A stretch of 64,000 nt of DNA, taken from assembly GCA_031216445.1 (NCBI GenBank), contig CM062200.1, positions 3,485,501 through 3,549,500 on the forward strand. The letters are read 5' to 3'. Below are positions 35,875 through 48,373 of this stretch, in pieces. Position numbers and translations under genes: made by a program. Position 1 is the first letter of the stretch, and every line of letters starts with the position of its first letter. Source of the stretch: Lateolabrax maculatus. Lineage: Eukaryota; Chordata; Actinopteri; Acropomatiformes; Lateolabracidae. Below the pieces are notes generated by a model, which was given only the letters and a program-made list of their open reading frames with translations, made no database searches and had not been told where the DNA came from.

Positions 35875-36015
35875 AGGAACAGTCCCTGTGGAAACAGTCG
35901 GCAGCCGGTGGACGATCCAGAGCAGCAGCGATGTGATGTTTCTGGAAAGACACGTTGCTATAGAGCTCTTCAAATGTTATTTTTTATTCAAATTTTGGGT
36001 TAACTAATCCTTTAA
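35875..36015. mobile_element. Right end of a miniature element
   Basis: GGAAAGACACGTTGCTATAG followed by TTTTGGGTTAACTAATCCTT(TAA) matches the end of a fish miniature element that terminates in GGGTGAACTAACCCTTTAA. The left boundary is unclear and could lie near 35735. Confidence 0.45.
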
Positions 36016-37977
36016 ATTGGAGCACTATCTGCATGTTAATTTATTCTTTTTTTTTGTAATTTTGGGTGCACTGGCCATTTCAAATTAGAGCGCTAACAAT
36101 ACTGACAGTTGTCGTTCACAGTCAATGTTGAGCTGTAGTTAATAAATAGATAGTAAACTGGTGCTTCAGCTCTCCTACAGACAATAGGTCAATTTTAATT
36201 CAGCGCAGTTTTCACTGTTATTTTCTGTCCTCTGAGCCTCAACAAAAAGAGGCAGTCTGTAGTGTTTGTGATCATTTCTTGCTCTGTTCGCCATGATTAC
36301 TGTCGCCATGGACACATAAGCACATTGTGCACATACACTGACAAACACTGGATGCCACCTCGCAGTACACAGCTGTCAGTAACCTACAGAGTGTGTGATT
36401 GCAGCGGGCTGAAATGTGCAGCACGGGCATCACACAGGGCCATTCACATTGTTGGGTCACTTGATCTTATGAGGAAAAGCTCTGCTTCAAAAAGGCTTTT
36501 GAACGGAGATGCTGCAGGGCCACAATCATTTAAAAGACTTGCTGGAACACTTTTCACAAGTGAAATCTTGGAACATTTATTTTTGGTCTCTTGTTTTGAG
36601 ATTGTAACCTTAAACAGTGTTTCGTATTCGTGCAGAAAACAGGGTGTCTCTACAGTACCAAGGTACTCCGTGTAGGAAAGTGAATCACAAAGCAGCTCCT
36701 GACTGTATTCTTCAAATATATTTTCACATGAGCTGTCACACTCAGCAGAGGAGAAAACATGTAGATATCAACAGAGTGACAATATATCAAAATAACTCTG
36801 CTGTCACTGTCGGTGCCAACTCATTCATCAACCTTCAAAAACAAACATTTACCAATAACTGCTCCCTTTGTACTACAAATCTTATGTGTGTATATCTTCT
36901 TACTTGTGGTGCGGTTATCTCCACATTGGTATTTTTTCCGCTGCTGTGAGCAGAGGGATACAAACATTCTCAGTTGATGTGTTGTGTTATGTCTCCTCTC
37001 AAACAAACTTCTCACTGGCATCATTGCTGAAAGAAAATGCCAGGCTTTTATACTGAAGTGTTTACTGTCACAGCGCCCAACAATGGCTTTAGACCTTCTC
37101 CCTAAAGAATGCACATGTTTACATCTGTTGTGGAGGTACTATTCAATGTTAGATCCTCCAAAGAATTATGCACTTATAAATGGTGTCTGTGTATTCTGAC
37201 TTGCTCCTCAGTGGGGCGAGGATAAGTGATGGACTAGCTATTACAATAGTTATTTGTATTCATAGCTTCACATGACTGCATCACTAAATGGTAGGGGCAA
37301 TCGATGCAGCTTGCAGTACAGGAGTCACAACACAAACAGACATGCTGTTTTCTCTATAATATCAGGCTTTGAAATCTTTGTATCTACTGTTATATCAAGA
37401 TGTCAGTTTTTCCCTCAGACAGGAATCTTGATTATAGACAGCTGCCGACTGAAATTATCTTCAGAGCTGCAATTCTCTTCTATTTTTCCATTACCAGCTC
37501 TGTGTCAACACATGAATTACCGCAATTGCATAAAGACGGTTATAGAACCATGTTCAAAGAAGTCTGAGGCAGACTTTTCTCTCCTCTCGGTTTGAGTATG
37601 GGATAACTGGTGCGCCCTGTTTAGCAGTCTTGCACTCGAGGTGTTGCACAGTTCAGGCCCCAAGTCTGCAAGCAGAATGTATCACACTTCTATTTAAAAA
37701 TCTGTTGCTACAATAACAGTTTCGTGGTGAAACATTTCTTTAAATGTAAGAGCTGCTAATTGAAGAGTAACTTAAAGGGTTTTTTTTATTTGTTGATTTC
37801 ACTTCAGTGTATACTCAAACACAAAAGTTCTGTAAACTACCAAGGTAAGAAAAATAAAACATATACAACCTGCCCCCATCTCAAAATAATGGCACAGGCG
37901 GAAAACCTCAGATCGTCTTTCTTACATTTCTGTTTGTGTATGGATTACACACGAGATACAGCACAGTGTATTGATGA
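36016..37977. other. Gene-free DNA
   Basis: Long open frames exist (for example 36262-36675 on the plus strand) but overlap others on both strands and resemble no protein I know. No donor-acceptor pair supports an exon. Confidence 0.45.
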
Positions 37978-38180
37978 ATGAGCTTTAGAGGGGCTGGTAG
38001 GTGTATTTTTTAAACTTAAAAAAAAGAGCCAGGCTAACTGCCTCCCGGCTCCGGCCCCATTTTTAACACACCTACAGTACAACCCAGTACAGCACATGAG
38101 AGCAGTATTGATCTTCTCATCTCACTCACGGCCAGCAAGCAAATTAATGTATTTCCTAAAATGTTGAACTGCTCTTTTAA
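37978..38180 (-). mobile_element. Dispersed repeat (GGAATAGTTCGACATTTTGGG type), copy 2
   Basis: TGAGCTTTAGAGGGGCTGGT, AGAGCCAGGCTAACTGCCTCC, CATGAGAGCAGTATTGATCT with TCTCATCTCACTC, and GCAAGCAAATTAATGTATTTC then TGTTGAACTGCTCTTTTAA preserve the family order. It is better conserved than copy 1 at 15655. Confidence 0.75.
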
Positions 38181-38430
38181 TATTAATCATGAAGTTCATA
38201 TCACCAAATGATTTGATCTTTGTACATTTTAATGAATTGAATAATACTTTAACAACATTGGAAGTTATTCACATAACATTTCCATAATTTGACTCAACGT
38301 ACTGAAAAATACACATCTGCTTTAACGTACAGTAGTGCATGCAAATGTATATGCAATATTTTGGAAATTTCCTTCTGTGATCATCACCACACAATTCTTA
38401 CCAACCAAGAAAAGCCCAGCTTTGATACTG
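38181..38430. other. Gene-free DNA
   Basis: AT-rich, no features recognised. Confidence 0.5.
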
Positions 38431-38502
38431 TGTATATCTATATATATATATGTATATCTATATATGTATATGTATATATATCTATATATATATGTATATG
38501 TG
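38431..38502. repeat. (TA)n-rich / TATATG microsatellite
   Basis: About 70 bases of alternating TATATC, TATATG and (TA)n units, self-complementary and able to extrude as a cruciform. Confidence 0.9.
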
Positions 38503-39506
38503 AACCCACATTTATGATAAGAGTTTAATGTTTGTGACACATCTTCAAGTTAATGTTTACAAATTAAGTCTAGTCTTTTCTCTATCCTTTCTCTTCTTTC
38601 TCTCATCCGCATGTCTTTACTGCTGAATACAGTGAAAATAATTGAAAGCCAGTTGAACAGTTATTATCTCCAGGCATTTAGGCAAACACCCCCTCATCTG
38701 GCCTGATGTCCAGTTCCCTTCGCACTACCACCTCTCCACAGAACTGTAAGACTGTAACATATATTATAGTCAGGATAATCACTTCACACCAACACATCAC
38801 CAACACAGAAGCTTCAGATACCGCCATTAACAGTCCACCTACGGAAATGATGTATGCTCATGCACCATTGCATTGCTTATTTCCAGAAGCGAAGGCACTC
38901 TTCCCTGACCTGCGACATCAGCCCAGGAACCATTTATCACGTGTTGTATTCTCGCTTTAAAACCACTGCACAGTGTTTTAATGATGGAGAGTTAGTCAGT
39001 AAAAGACATTTCGTCCTCTGCTAATAATGCTGAAATCACAAATTCACAAATTCACAAATCAAAACTGTATTTATAATAATCGAGTGACTCTTCCAAGGTT
39101 TCCAGATATTTTTCTCTATTTATTGATTCTATAAAGCCAGAGCATGCACTGAAAGAAAAACAATGTCCTAACATATTTAACCTCCAGCCAGAGGCTCTCT
39201 TTATCGTATTAAAAAAGCAAAGCACATTACTGTTTAGGAATATCAACTAAATGGCAGAAACAGCCTGCTGTTCAGTATCAATGCCAACAGCACTTTGAAA
39301 TAAAGCATTCCTTTTGAAATATTACAGTGTAGAAGACCTCTGTGTGCTATTAGTTGATCCCAAGCCACAAGTCTTTTCAATATTCCTTTGTTCGTGATAA
39401 TTTTCCCATAAGCTCTGTTTAGTCTTTCTACACATTTTCCTTTTTTCTTTTGTTTCATTTTGTCTCTCTCACTTCTCATCATCTTCTGTATCCCCTGAGT
39501 TGCTTC
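38503..39506. other. Gene-free DNA
   Basis: No exon or repeat family recognised. A threefold CACAAATT word occurs at 39037-39058. Confidence 0.5.
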
Positions 39507-39790
39507 TGTGTGTGTGTGTGTGTGTGTGTGTGTTGTCTCAGTGAAGACGCGTGGCCCCGTGACCTCGGTGCACATGTTGACGTTGTTTACTGAAAACCTC
39601 CACAGAACCACCTCCGTGCAAATCATCCCGTCCATCTGAACGAAGTGAGGCGAGCCACACTGGGATTGTGTCCAGATCAAAATCTATCGAATGTAAACTT
39701 TGTGTCTGTGTGTGTGTGTGTGTGTGTCTTAGATTGGGTGCTGCACAATAGACAGAAAAAGGGACATATGACGCACACACACACACACAC
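39507..39790. repeat. Cluster of two (TG)n tracts and one (AC)n tract
   Basis: (TG)n at 39507-39533 and 39707-39727 and (AC)n at 39774-39790. The last two are in opposite orientation, about 46 bases apart, so they can pair as an imperfect hairpin. Confidence 0.9.
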
Positions 39791-41063
39791 TTAGTCTCAG
39801 TGTTTGTATGAAATGGGAGAAAGAGAGCACACATAAATGGATATTCTGGCAGGAGAAAAGTATGTAAGGAGCCCATTATTTAACAGCCATTAGAGCTCAG
39901 CTACACATTTTTGAGACATGATGATGAACAGGCCTCTCCCATCAACCCTGACTTCTGTCGAATCCTCACCATTAAAATTGCAGTGCTGAATAAATGTTTG
40001 TTCTCCTCAATGTAAATCTCTGGACAATCCCGGCCCAGAAAGCCCAGAGAAGCAGCTTGACTGCATATCCAAATCTTGCGGTCCAGCCGCACTCAATCTC
40101 TCCATGTATACGCACCCATGTGTTGCCTGTTTAAAAAATGCTGATGCTCACGCTTGGTGGATGTTCCTGGCATGTGATAAGCAAAACATCATGCTCGACC
40201 AGCGGGGTTGTTGGCAGCTGGGTGGACATAAACACACTGCATAGTTGCAAACATTTAGCACAAATAGATTTTCTGTGCCAAAGTCGGATCACACTTTTGG
40301 AAGAGAGCATGTGTCTGCAATCATTTCTCCATTTGAGACACTGTGCAATGACTGCCGCTGTCAGGTGCAAGTTGATTGTTTGAATGATGGGCTGATGAAT
40401 GAAACTTTAATGTGATGATGCTCGGTGTGTATACATCATTTTGGGGTTTTACCGCACAGCTTGATTTTTAATGGATTTGAGTAGTAGAAATACACTGGTT
40501 AATTATTCATGAACCCACTCTACTTTCCTTTATTTATATTCCAACTGGAGTAAACCTCCTACAGGGCTTCTATCGCTACAGTAATAGTTTTTTGGGGTGA
40601 AGGTTCACACCTAAGGACTCAAACTCTGGAGCCATAGTCACAAAGTATCTTATCTTACCACTGGGACTCCTCCTAAATGCCACTTTAAGTTTCTAGCTGT
40701 GTTTCCTCTTGAAATCCACAAAGAGCAACTTTTCCTAAGAAACATAGAGGAGTGCAAGGTTGACCCTGTTGCTATAGATGACTTCATGTTTCATGAATGA
40801 GCTTACAGAGAGATAGTTGTGTGCACACATCGTCCTCTCAGCTTTGTACGTGTGCTGTTTGGTGCTGTGCAGATAGAGCACAGAGGGTTCTTATAGCATT
40901 TTCACCAAAAAACAGCTGCCTCATGCATCTGGAAATTATGCCGATGAGAGTGGTGAGACTGAACCAAAACGTTAAAGATGTGGCCTGGAAAACCCAAAAC
41001 GATAAGCTGAAGGGAGAGCTGAGAGGAACTGCAGAGTTGAGTGATAATTCTCAGCGGGTTTGA
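39791..41063. other. Gene-free DNA, part possibly old repeat
   Basis: 40600-40790 (TTACCACTGGGACTCCTCCT, AATGCCACTTTAAGTTTC words) may be a fragment of a dispersed fish element, but I cannot name it. No exon supported. Confidence 0.4.
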
Positions 41064-41138
41064 CACTACAAGCGACCCTTCACATTACACATTTGATCCA
41101 TTGTCAATATAAAGTGATTGATTATAGCAGCTTTAAAG
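41064..41138. repeat. Dispersed repeat fragment
   Basis: CTACAAGCGACCCTTCACAT, TACACATTTGATCCATTG and GCAGCTTTAAAG are shared with 20019-20102, in the same orientation. Confidence 0.55.
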
Positions 41139-41229
41139 TTCCAGTACAGTGTATAAAACTCCAGTGGTTGGGTACTGCCACCTGTTAGAAAACTTGTGTG
41201 TCTGTCTGAGTTTGCACGTGCGTTTAACT

Positions 41230-41700
41230 GATTTTAGGTAACTTCTACATCTCCGTGTCACACTGGGTCTCGCTAATCAGCGCTAAACAATGCACGCCTC
41301 CATGATGGAATGAGGCTCTTGCCGCTGTGCATTTCAAAGGGTTCCCCTCGTGACTGGCCATATCCATTTGGATTTTGCTCCACAGGGATTTTGCCTCCCT
41401 CATTTCCTCCCAGCCACTGCAAAACCAAAGGAAATCAGTCTTTGCCAGTGCTGAGCCCCAGCCATAATGAGATTTGAGGGACATCAAAGTGCCTCTCCTT
41501 TGAGAAGGAAAAATAGATCGGATGAAAAATAGGCCTGAAATGCAAATGTCCCACTGCGATGATGAACATGAGTCAGCTTCCTCAGGAGCGCGGCACAAAG
41601 GGATGAAACAAGTTTGGATAGCTGACAAGTTTTGAAAATGAGTTAATGGATATGTTTCAAAGATAAGCTGTTTGTGAGAAATCCAGACATAAATCATGTT
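41230..41700. other. Candidate conserved non-coding block
   Basis: Unique, moderately GC-rich sequence. It is open over 150 codons on the minus strand, but that reading resembles no known protein and lacks exon-like borders. Words such as GCTAATCAGCGCTAA, CCATAATGAGATTTGAGG and AAATGCAAATG (octamer-like, 41539-41549) suit an enhancer. Confidence 0.35.
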
Positions 41701-44700
41701 GGGATGAAAGGCTGCAGGGGGCTCCAGAAGAAGAAGTGACTCTCGCAGGTATCACTATGAAACTGTTGGAGAACAAGACGCAGAATCAGACACGCAGAAA
41801 ACCTAATACGTGAAACAAAGTCAATGAGGCACACACATTGGTTTATCCAAGCAGTCATTCATTCTTTTTAAGAGCGTGAATGGCTTCTGATTTGATCCCT
41901 GACCACTGACCTCACTTTCTCGTCAAACAGGATTAGAAGGGTGCGTCAGCAAACTTTGAGGTCAACCCTGGATTTTCAGCCTCATAACGATTTCAACCTG
42001 AGCTCTGTTGCCATGGTAACGGGGGGAAATATCATTGAGGCATACCGTTGCAGTGCTAGATAATAGGCGGGACTGCAGTTCAGTGAGCACACAAAATACT
42101 TTTTGTGATAATCAGATATTTATTCAGAGACAGAATAGATGTTTGGACACAATAAGGCAGCTTCTATTAAGGTTCACTTTGGAGTTTTTGACCCCTAGTA
42201 GCGGATTTGTGGGGGCGATACACACCAAGATATTCAGCAATGCACCTACAGAGGCAGGGAGGATGGAGACGGCAAGTTAAACAAGGATGTTAACAATGCA
42301 GGATTTCAAAATTTAAGAAAATCGTCCTTGCAAATGTTATATGAGGAAGGTAAAGGCATTCAATACGTTTGTTAGACCTCAAGGATACACAGAATTCTTC
42401 TTGGTGAGTAACAATGAATGTAAACATAGCTTTTGTTTGTTTACAAGAAAACTCCACAAGGCACCTATACATAGCTAGGGTTTTTATCCATCGCTCATTG
42501 AGTAAAAAATAATTGCGCATATTTCTCAGTTGAACCTTCAATTCTGGCCGACTATTAGAAGTGTTTTTTTTTTTTTTGCGACAGTCTGTAAAAAAAGAAA
42601 CGCAAACACGGTTCTTCACTGATTCACACATTGTTTTGTATCTGTGATTTACCTGCAGTGTTCCTCTTCCTCAGGAATTTATACTTTTCTGTATACTTGC
42701 CAAGCCAAATTTGCTTGTTTCAAGCCAAAAAAATCACTTACATTTCATAGGGCATTTTTGCTGGGTGAGAAGTAAACTCGAGTGTGAGCATCTTACAGTA
42801 TGAGGAAATACTGCCTGGAGCCTTCAGGTGGGTCTGGAGACTTGCTTGGGGTTAAATCATTTGGCCTCCTTTACACTACTGGTCTCAGCAAACTCTTTCT
42901 TTTCCCCACAAACTCTCAGTCTGTTCTTCAGGGCAGCAAAGTGAGAAGAAAGAATGTTATTATTTTTTCCCCTCTAACCCCCAAATAAAACAAAAATAGA
43001 GGAAGGGCACAGACATAATAACAGATTTTATCAGTGAGATGAAAATTCTAAGGGGCTGGTAAAAACAAACATTTCCCTGGACATCAGTAATACTGTACAA
43101 CTGAATAATCTTCTAGTGACATTTATTTCATTGCTACATGGTACACATTGGATGGCTGAGAAAACAATGATAAAGATGTTGACGATAGTAAATGTATTGT
43201 TACACAGAAGGAAAGATAGTGACATAGACTTGAGCTAAATTATAATTAACAGATAAAATGACTGCCTTTGGACAAAGTTAACAATTGCACGACAATTTGA
43301 GAAAACAAACAGTAATCATACATTTGGGCCGACATCCTCCGAGCTAACATGAAGAATAAAGGGGTTTTTGGTTGCATGATTAGTTTTTGTCTGTTGAGTG
43401 TTTACAGTAAGTCTGTTGTCAGTCCGGGTTATGTTATTTTCTCCTGTGTTATTACTTTCTGTTTGTTAAGAACAGAAAAAAACAGTTCTCTACCCTGCAA
43501 TATGTTGTCACTGCTGTGAAAATAAATTGAACATTAAATAATTAGAAATCATTTTAGAGAAGCAAATCATGCTGCATCTCACCACCTGGCAGACATATTT
43601 ACCTGTTTTTATGAGCCAAGTGTGTTTTCTCATCAGAAACACTCAGTCCTTTACCGTTCTTTGTTGTGTAAAATGTAACACTGAGTCCTCCTCGTGAGAT
43701 CTCATGAATAGGCGTAAAGTGTTAACCTCACTCTTAAGTTGTGAAATTGACAAACATAATTATCTTCATCCTGTGAGACATTCAAAGTTGTAATCCGTAA
43801 GATTTCAGTCCCGGTTGATTTGGCAACGATGATGGTAATTTGGGACAAGAGCAAGTGAGGTTTAAGGCTACAACAAACACTCCATGAGCAGTTACTCTGT
43901 CGGAAACACACAGAAAAGCAACTGGTATATTCGGCTTGCAGTGCAGCCAAATAAACTCATGTTGTTTTAATAAATAAGTCAGTCAAGACGGACACAGCAG
44001 CAGGACACAGTAAAGTTTGTTACCGTGCTGAGAAGTCAGAAGTGCAACGCTTCATGTAACAGCTCCTGTTCTTGTCCAATTACTTCCTGCAATATTTGAA
44101 ACTAACCTGCTGCCAAAATGCAGAAAATTACCATTGTCTGGTTTTGTAAACACATTTTTGATTGCAGTCAGTGCTAATCTCCCTGACAAATACAGTCCAT
44201 TTCCTGTGACTGCTTCACAATAAAAGTCGAATGCATTTAAATTAAAGCAGCAGCAGTGGGACATGTTTGATTTATCAGTAACTTAATACAGATACGGCTG
44301 TAGGAGAGAACAGTAAACACTGAGGCTTAAATCAATGAGATGAAATTAAAAACAATAACGCTGGATTACGTGCAGCACTGTTTCCATGAATACCTTGTGT
44401 GTGAAGGCAATTTGAATCTAGCGCAGGAATGGCGGACCCCACCACAAACGATGAAAACTACTATATAGAGATAATTACAGATTGTAAATACATTGAATGG
44501 CAATTGCTAAAACAAGTCATAAATAGCATCAAAACATGATTTGTTTTCATGAGCATCTTATGCCATGCAAAAACATCCATCTTAACAAGTTATTGAATCT
44601 CATATTCAACCTTTCAGTCAGTATCTTGAAAAGAGATCAAATAAAGCAAATGGGTGCACAGAATTATACTTAACAATCATCTATAATGACTACATCTTGA

Positions 44701-46509
44701 TTTTAATTAATTAAAATGCTTTACCAAAACAAGATGACTAAAAGTGTGTCTTGACAGCTTGAAAAATCAACAGTTTCCTCAGTCACATAGTCGATTAATA
44801 ATGAATTGCAGCATAACCTTTAACACAGCGGTGTCTGTATAAACCAGAGAACAACATGTTAACTTCAATCAACAGAGAACTTTATCATGGGCTAGATTAG
44901 GTACTGGTGCCATTAAGGCAGAGCATAAGCTGCAGATGGAGTGATCCATTATTCAGAGCAGAGCCTCTCAAGTATCAGGCTTTGACAGCCATTTGTTAAA
45001 TTAACTCTCACTTGTTTGCATTTGGACAGAGGACGTATACTGGAAAAACGTATGGGCAAATTGGAAAGCGTTACATCTCAACTGATATTGTACTCGTAAT
45101 GCTCATTTAGTTGAAATGTTGGATGCTGCTAGGTTTCCACGCTCATATTCAAGAAGGCCACTCCTTTGTATTCGTAGTTTTTCATTGGGAGGATCTGCTG
45201 GCAAATGTCACAGGTGCAGCCTCCTTTTGTGATTTTACCAAAAAAGCAGCGCACAATCAGTGAAACGGTCAAGGAGTAGGAAATTAAAGTAAATTGCGGG
45301 TAGAAGTGTGACCAGTGTCACTAATGACCACTTGTTAAAACCTTCTGTCCTCTCAAATGTGACAGCTTGTGACAGCTTGTCTGGCCTGAACAAGGGATTT
45401 GAGATTCAAATACTTTTCAGTAATTGGTTTTCAGAGGTCTAGCTATTATGCATTTCTTTATTTTTTGAGCTGGATCTCTGATTTGGAAGTTGTAATTAAA
45501 ATGATAATGAATCAACACGCTGAGCTCCACTAGTACACTCAGCTCAAACCCAACAATCCTACATTTCTTCATCTCTTAAGCAAGAAAACAGATGACATAT
45601 AATCAGCGGCTTATGACATTGATATTTACATTTACAGAATGGTACCATTAACAGATGGGCCACAAAAATCCAATTTAGTTTTGGCTAAACAAGTAAATGG
45701 AGACTGTCCACCACAGAAGGACGACAGCATCAGTCGATTCAGCAACTGCCCCAACATGGCATATGTTTACGTTCGACTGACACAGCCCCCTAATGACTGT
45801 AGTAATTATCCCTTAACCTTAACAAATTTGTCATTTTAACATATAACATACAACATTTTGAATGCACGTTGCTTTGGTCCATCAGTGTAATTTACATGCT
45901 TACCTGTGTGCATTAAAGAATGACATAATAAAAAATATGTAATCCAAAACAGTATAATCCAAGTATAATATAATCTATAATCTAAATATAGACAGATTAT
46001 GCAGGAATTAATTCCTTGACAGTGTGAACAGTGTGAGCTACTGTACTAGACAAAACACAAAGCACTGCAGTGCTACTGTAGGATCAGAAATAAAGGAAAT
46101 AAAAGGATTAATCCAGTCCGTCACATACAGAGATTGTGTTTTAATCATATTTTAAATCCTGCTACTACATGGAAGCAAATGTTTTTTAACTACAGTTAAA
46201 AAATGGTTAAAGCTGTGAATGCCTTTGTACAATATGTACTTGCAAACACAAGCAAATACCAAGGCTGACATTTTTGCAAAGTAAAAGTAGACTTGTGTGT
46301 TTGTCTGTATGTGTTTGTGTGCCCATAAATGCTTGCATTTGAATATTTTGGCCTTTCCATTCCAAGGGGAATTCACTGTTCTTCACAGAAAAGTAAAGAT
46401 CATTAATGCATACACAGTACACATGCTAAAATGTTGCACTTACAGACAATTGGTAACTATCAAATGCAATTAAACAGGCACTCAGTAGAAAATATCAACC
46501 AATACTAAA
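41701..46509. other. Gene-free DNA
   Basis: Mostly AT-rich unique sequence. 42060-42290 contains words of a possible dispersed repeat (TCACTTTGGAGTTTTTGACC followed by CCTAGTAGC). T run at 42567-42579. An 18-base AT palindrome lies at 44700-44717. No exon, RNA gene or further repeat was recognised. Confidence 0.45.
44700..44717. repeat. Perfect 18-bp AT palindrome
   Basis: ATTTTAATTAATTAAAAT equals its own reverse complement and contains overlapping TAATTA/TTAATTAA homeodomain cores. Confidence 0.9.
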
Positions 46510-46980
46510 TGAAGAAGTCACAGTATTTTGAAACCGCGCAGAAAATGCTGGAGACAGATTTCATGTGTTAATATTCCCCTTTGGCCAAATTTAAATTTTG
46601 ATGCTTCAGTAAGGGCGGTAAATGGTAAACCAGAATCGGGTCCCAGATACGTCCATATTTTACCACAGTCTGTGGTGGGAATATATTCATATAGACGGGC
46701 TATTATCCATCTGTCCATCCTTGGACCTCATTCTTGAGGCCAGATGTCCTTTCCACCGCTACGCCCTCCAGCTCCTTCACAGCCCAGTCTCTCCAGGAAT
46801 AACGTTTATTTGGACGATTCGGCAGTTTATGGCATGCGTCAAGTGCCAATGCTCACTGCCAATGTGGGAATTAGAGTGACATCTATAAAACGCTGCCAAA
46901 AGTAAGGTTGGGGTGGTGGATGGGCGCATATTTAATCCGCTTGTTTGGACACTTGAGGACGGGGTTTGCGGCACCAGTGT
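46510..46980. other. Candidate conserved non-coding block
   Basis: Unique sequence with paired NFI-like half sites (TGCCAATG twice at 46846-46865, TGCCAAAA at 46894) and a TATAAAA at 46885-46891. Open frames occur on both strands without recognised protein. It may be an enhancer or a minor promoter. Confidence 0.3.
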
Positions 46981-47089
46981 TTTCTAAATTGTAACCATGA
47001 AGATGGTCTTGTCCCAGCCAGTTTTAGTTATCTAGCTTTGGATTTTTAGTCACAGCCTGAGAAGTTGGTACCACGACAAACTTTGGATG

Positions 47090-47330
47090 AGTTGCCAGGA
47101 AATTTCCAGACAATGTATCCTCATGACTTTGGTAATCGCCCGACTTTTCCTCTTGCTCCACCACGATGTTCCCGTTTTTGGTGCAGAGTGAAATGTCTTG
47201 ACAACTAATGGATACTATTGAAAACCTAATGATATTCCCATGCTGGGGTTAGTCTTTGGCTCAGAGCGTCGCTGTGGCTTACTACAGACTTGTAGAGCCG
47301 CTAGTGTGGCTGTGGTGTAATTCTGCACTT
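47090..47330 (+). mobile_element. Dispersed repeat (ACATCAGCATGTTAGCA type), copy 2
   Basis: GACTTTGGTAATCGCCCGAC, CTAATGATATTCCCATGC and GAGCCGCTAGTGTGGCTGT correspond to family blocks for GTGATCCCCTGAC, GACATTCCCATCAG and GAGCTGCTAGCATGGCTGT. The central part with the GTTAGCA words is deleted. Confidence 0.5.
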
Positions 47331-47439
47331 TTAAAGAAAGTAGCCAAATCAAGAGGGTATCTTTGCCTTGTCGATCATGCCTATTTTTATTGCAAGTGTT
47401 GTAAATGTGACTGAGGACATATACCTCCGCCAGCAAGAA

Positions 47440-47710
47440 AACAGCCTTTGGAAACCTAAAGATAGGTTAATTTGGGCAGATTTGTGGGAGGATTGTGGAT
47501 TTTGTGGACGCGATAGGAAGAGATCTTTTCAAGGCCAGTAGGGACAGAGGGAATGATCACTGAGACCAGTAACTCTTTCAATGAACAAATGGCATGTGAG
47601 TTTTGTATTGTAGACTTGAAAGAAATCAAAACCTGTTCTTTAACCATGACCATGATCATTACCTAACTTACAGTTTTAATTTCCTAAATCCAACCTTAAC
47701 CCTGCTGTAG
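47440..47710 (+). mobile_element. Dispersed repeat with CCTAACC-rich 3' part
   Basis: GGCCAGTAGGGACAGAGGGA, ATGATCACTG, GGCATGTGAGTTTTGTATTG, GACTTGAAAGAAATCAAAAC and CTGTTCTTTAACCATGACCA follow a fish repeat I recall, whose tail is TTCTTTAACCCTAACCATGA. No reading frame. Confidence 0.5.
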
Positions 47711-48331
47711 TTTCCATGTGCTGATATTGTAGGAGAAATTAATAGACAAATTCAAGCAGTGAACAGTCACAGTTAATGTAATTAACATGATTACTGATCA
47801 TAATCTGGGGTGACTAATATAATTTTTTATCTGAGTCACATCTGCATGCTGGGAGATGAAGTCCCTCCCTCCCGCCTGTCCCGAATCTGATCTGAAACCT
47901 CCTCTGAAGTAATGCGTTACTGAAATCTGACAAGATGCGGGGAATCTGGTGATTTGTGTCCCTCAGTAATTGGTTGTCACAGCAGACAACAGACGACATT
48001 TTCACTCCAAACTAGATGCAACCCTGTAAATCACGCACGCATGCAATGGCCCCTTTAAGGTGGGACCGAAACCTACACGATCAAAAGCAGAGTGGACTCA
48101 TTAGCATGTGAAATGTCTAAATGATGTCCATTGTTTGGATTAAGCTGTCAGAAGATGGAACTTATTTTGTTCATCTGCTTTGTTTTGTAGAAGAGACTGT
48201 CCCTGGAAATCAGAGTGGAAGTGAAACGTTGCTAAAAACGACACCAGCAAGAAACCAAATGGCAACTTCCTGTGTCAAAACTCAGATAGTTTATACACTC
48301 CCACATAGTGAAATGTCCAAGCCTTGTACAG

Positions 48332-48332
<1 letters not shown>
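47711..48332. other. Gene-free DNA
   Basis: No exon or repeat family recognised. Confidence 0.5.

Positions 48333-48370
<38 letters not shown>
48333..48370. repeat. (AC)n microsatellite
   Basis: About 38 bases of perfect CA repeat. Confidence 0.97.

Positions 48371-48373
<3 letters not shown>

Noticed and set aside
36262..36675. 137-codon plus-strand frame
   Set aside because: No recognisable domain, no acceptor-donor borders, and overlapping frames on the other strand.
39243..39680. 145-codon minus-strand frame
   Set aside because: Crosses a (TG)n microsatellite read as His-Thr repeats; no exon borders.
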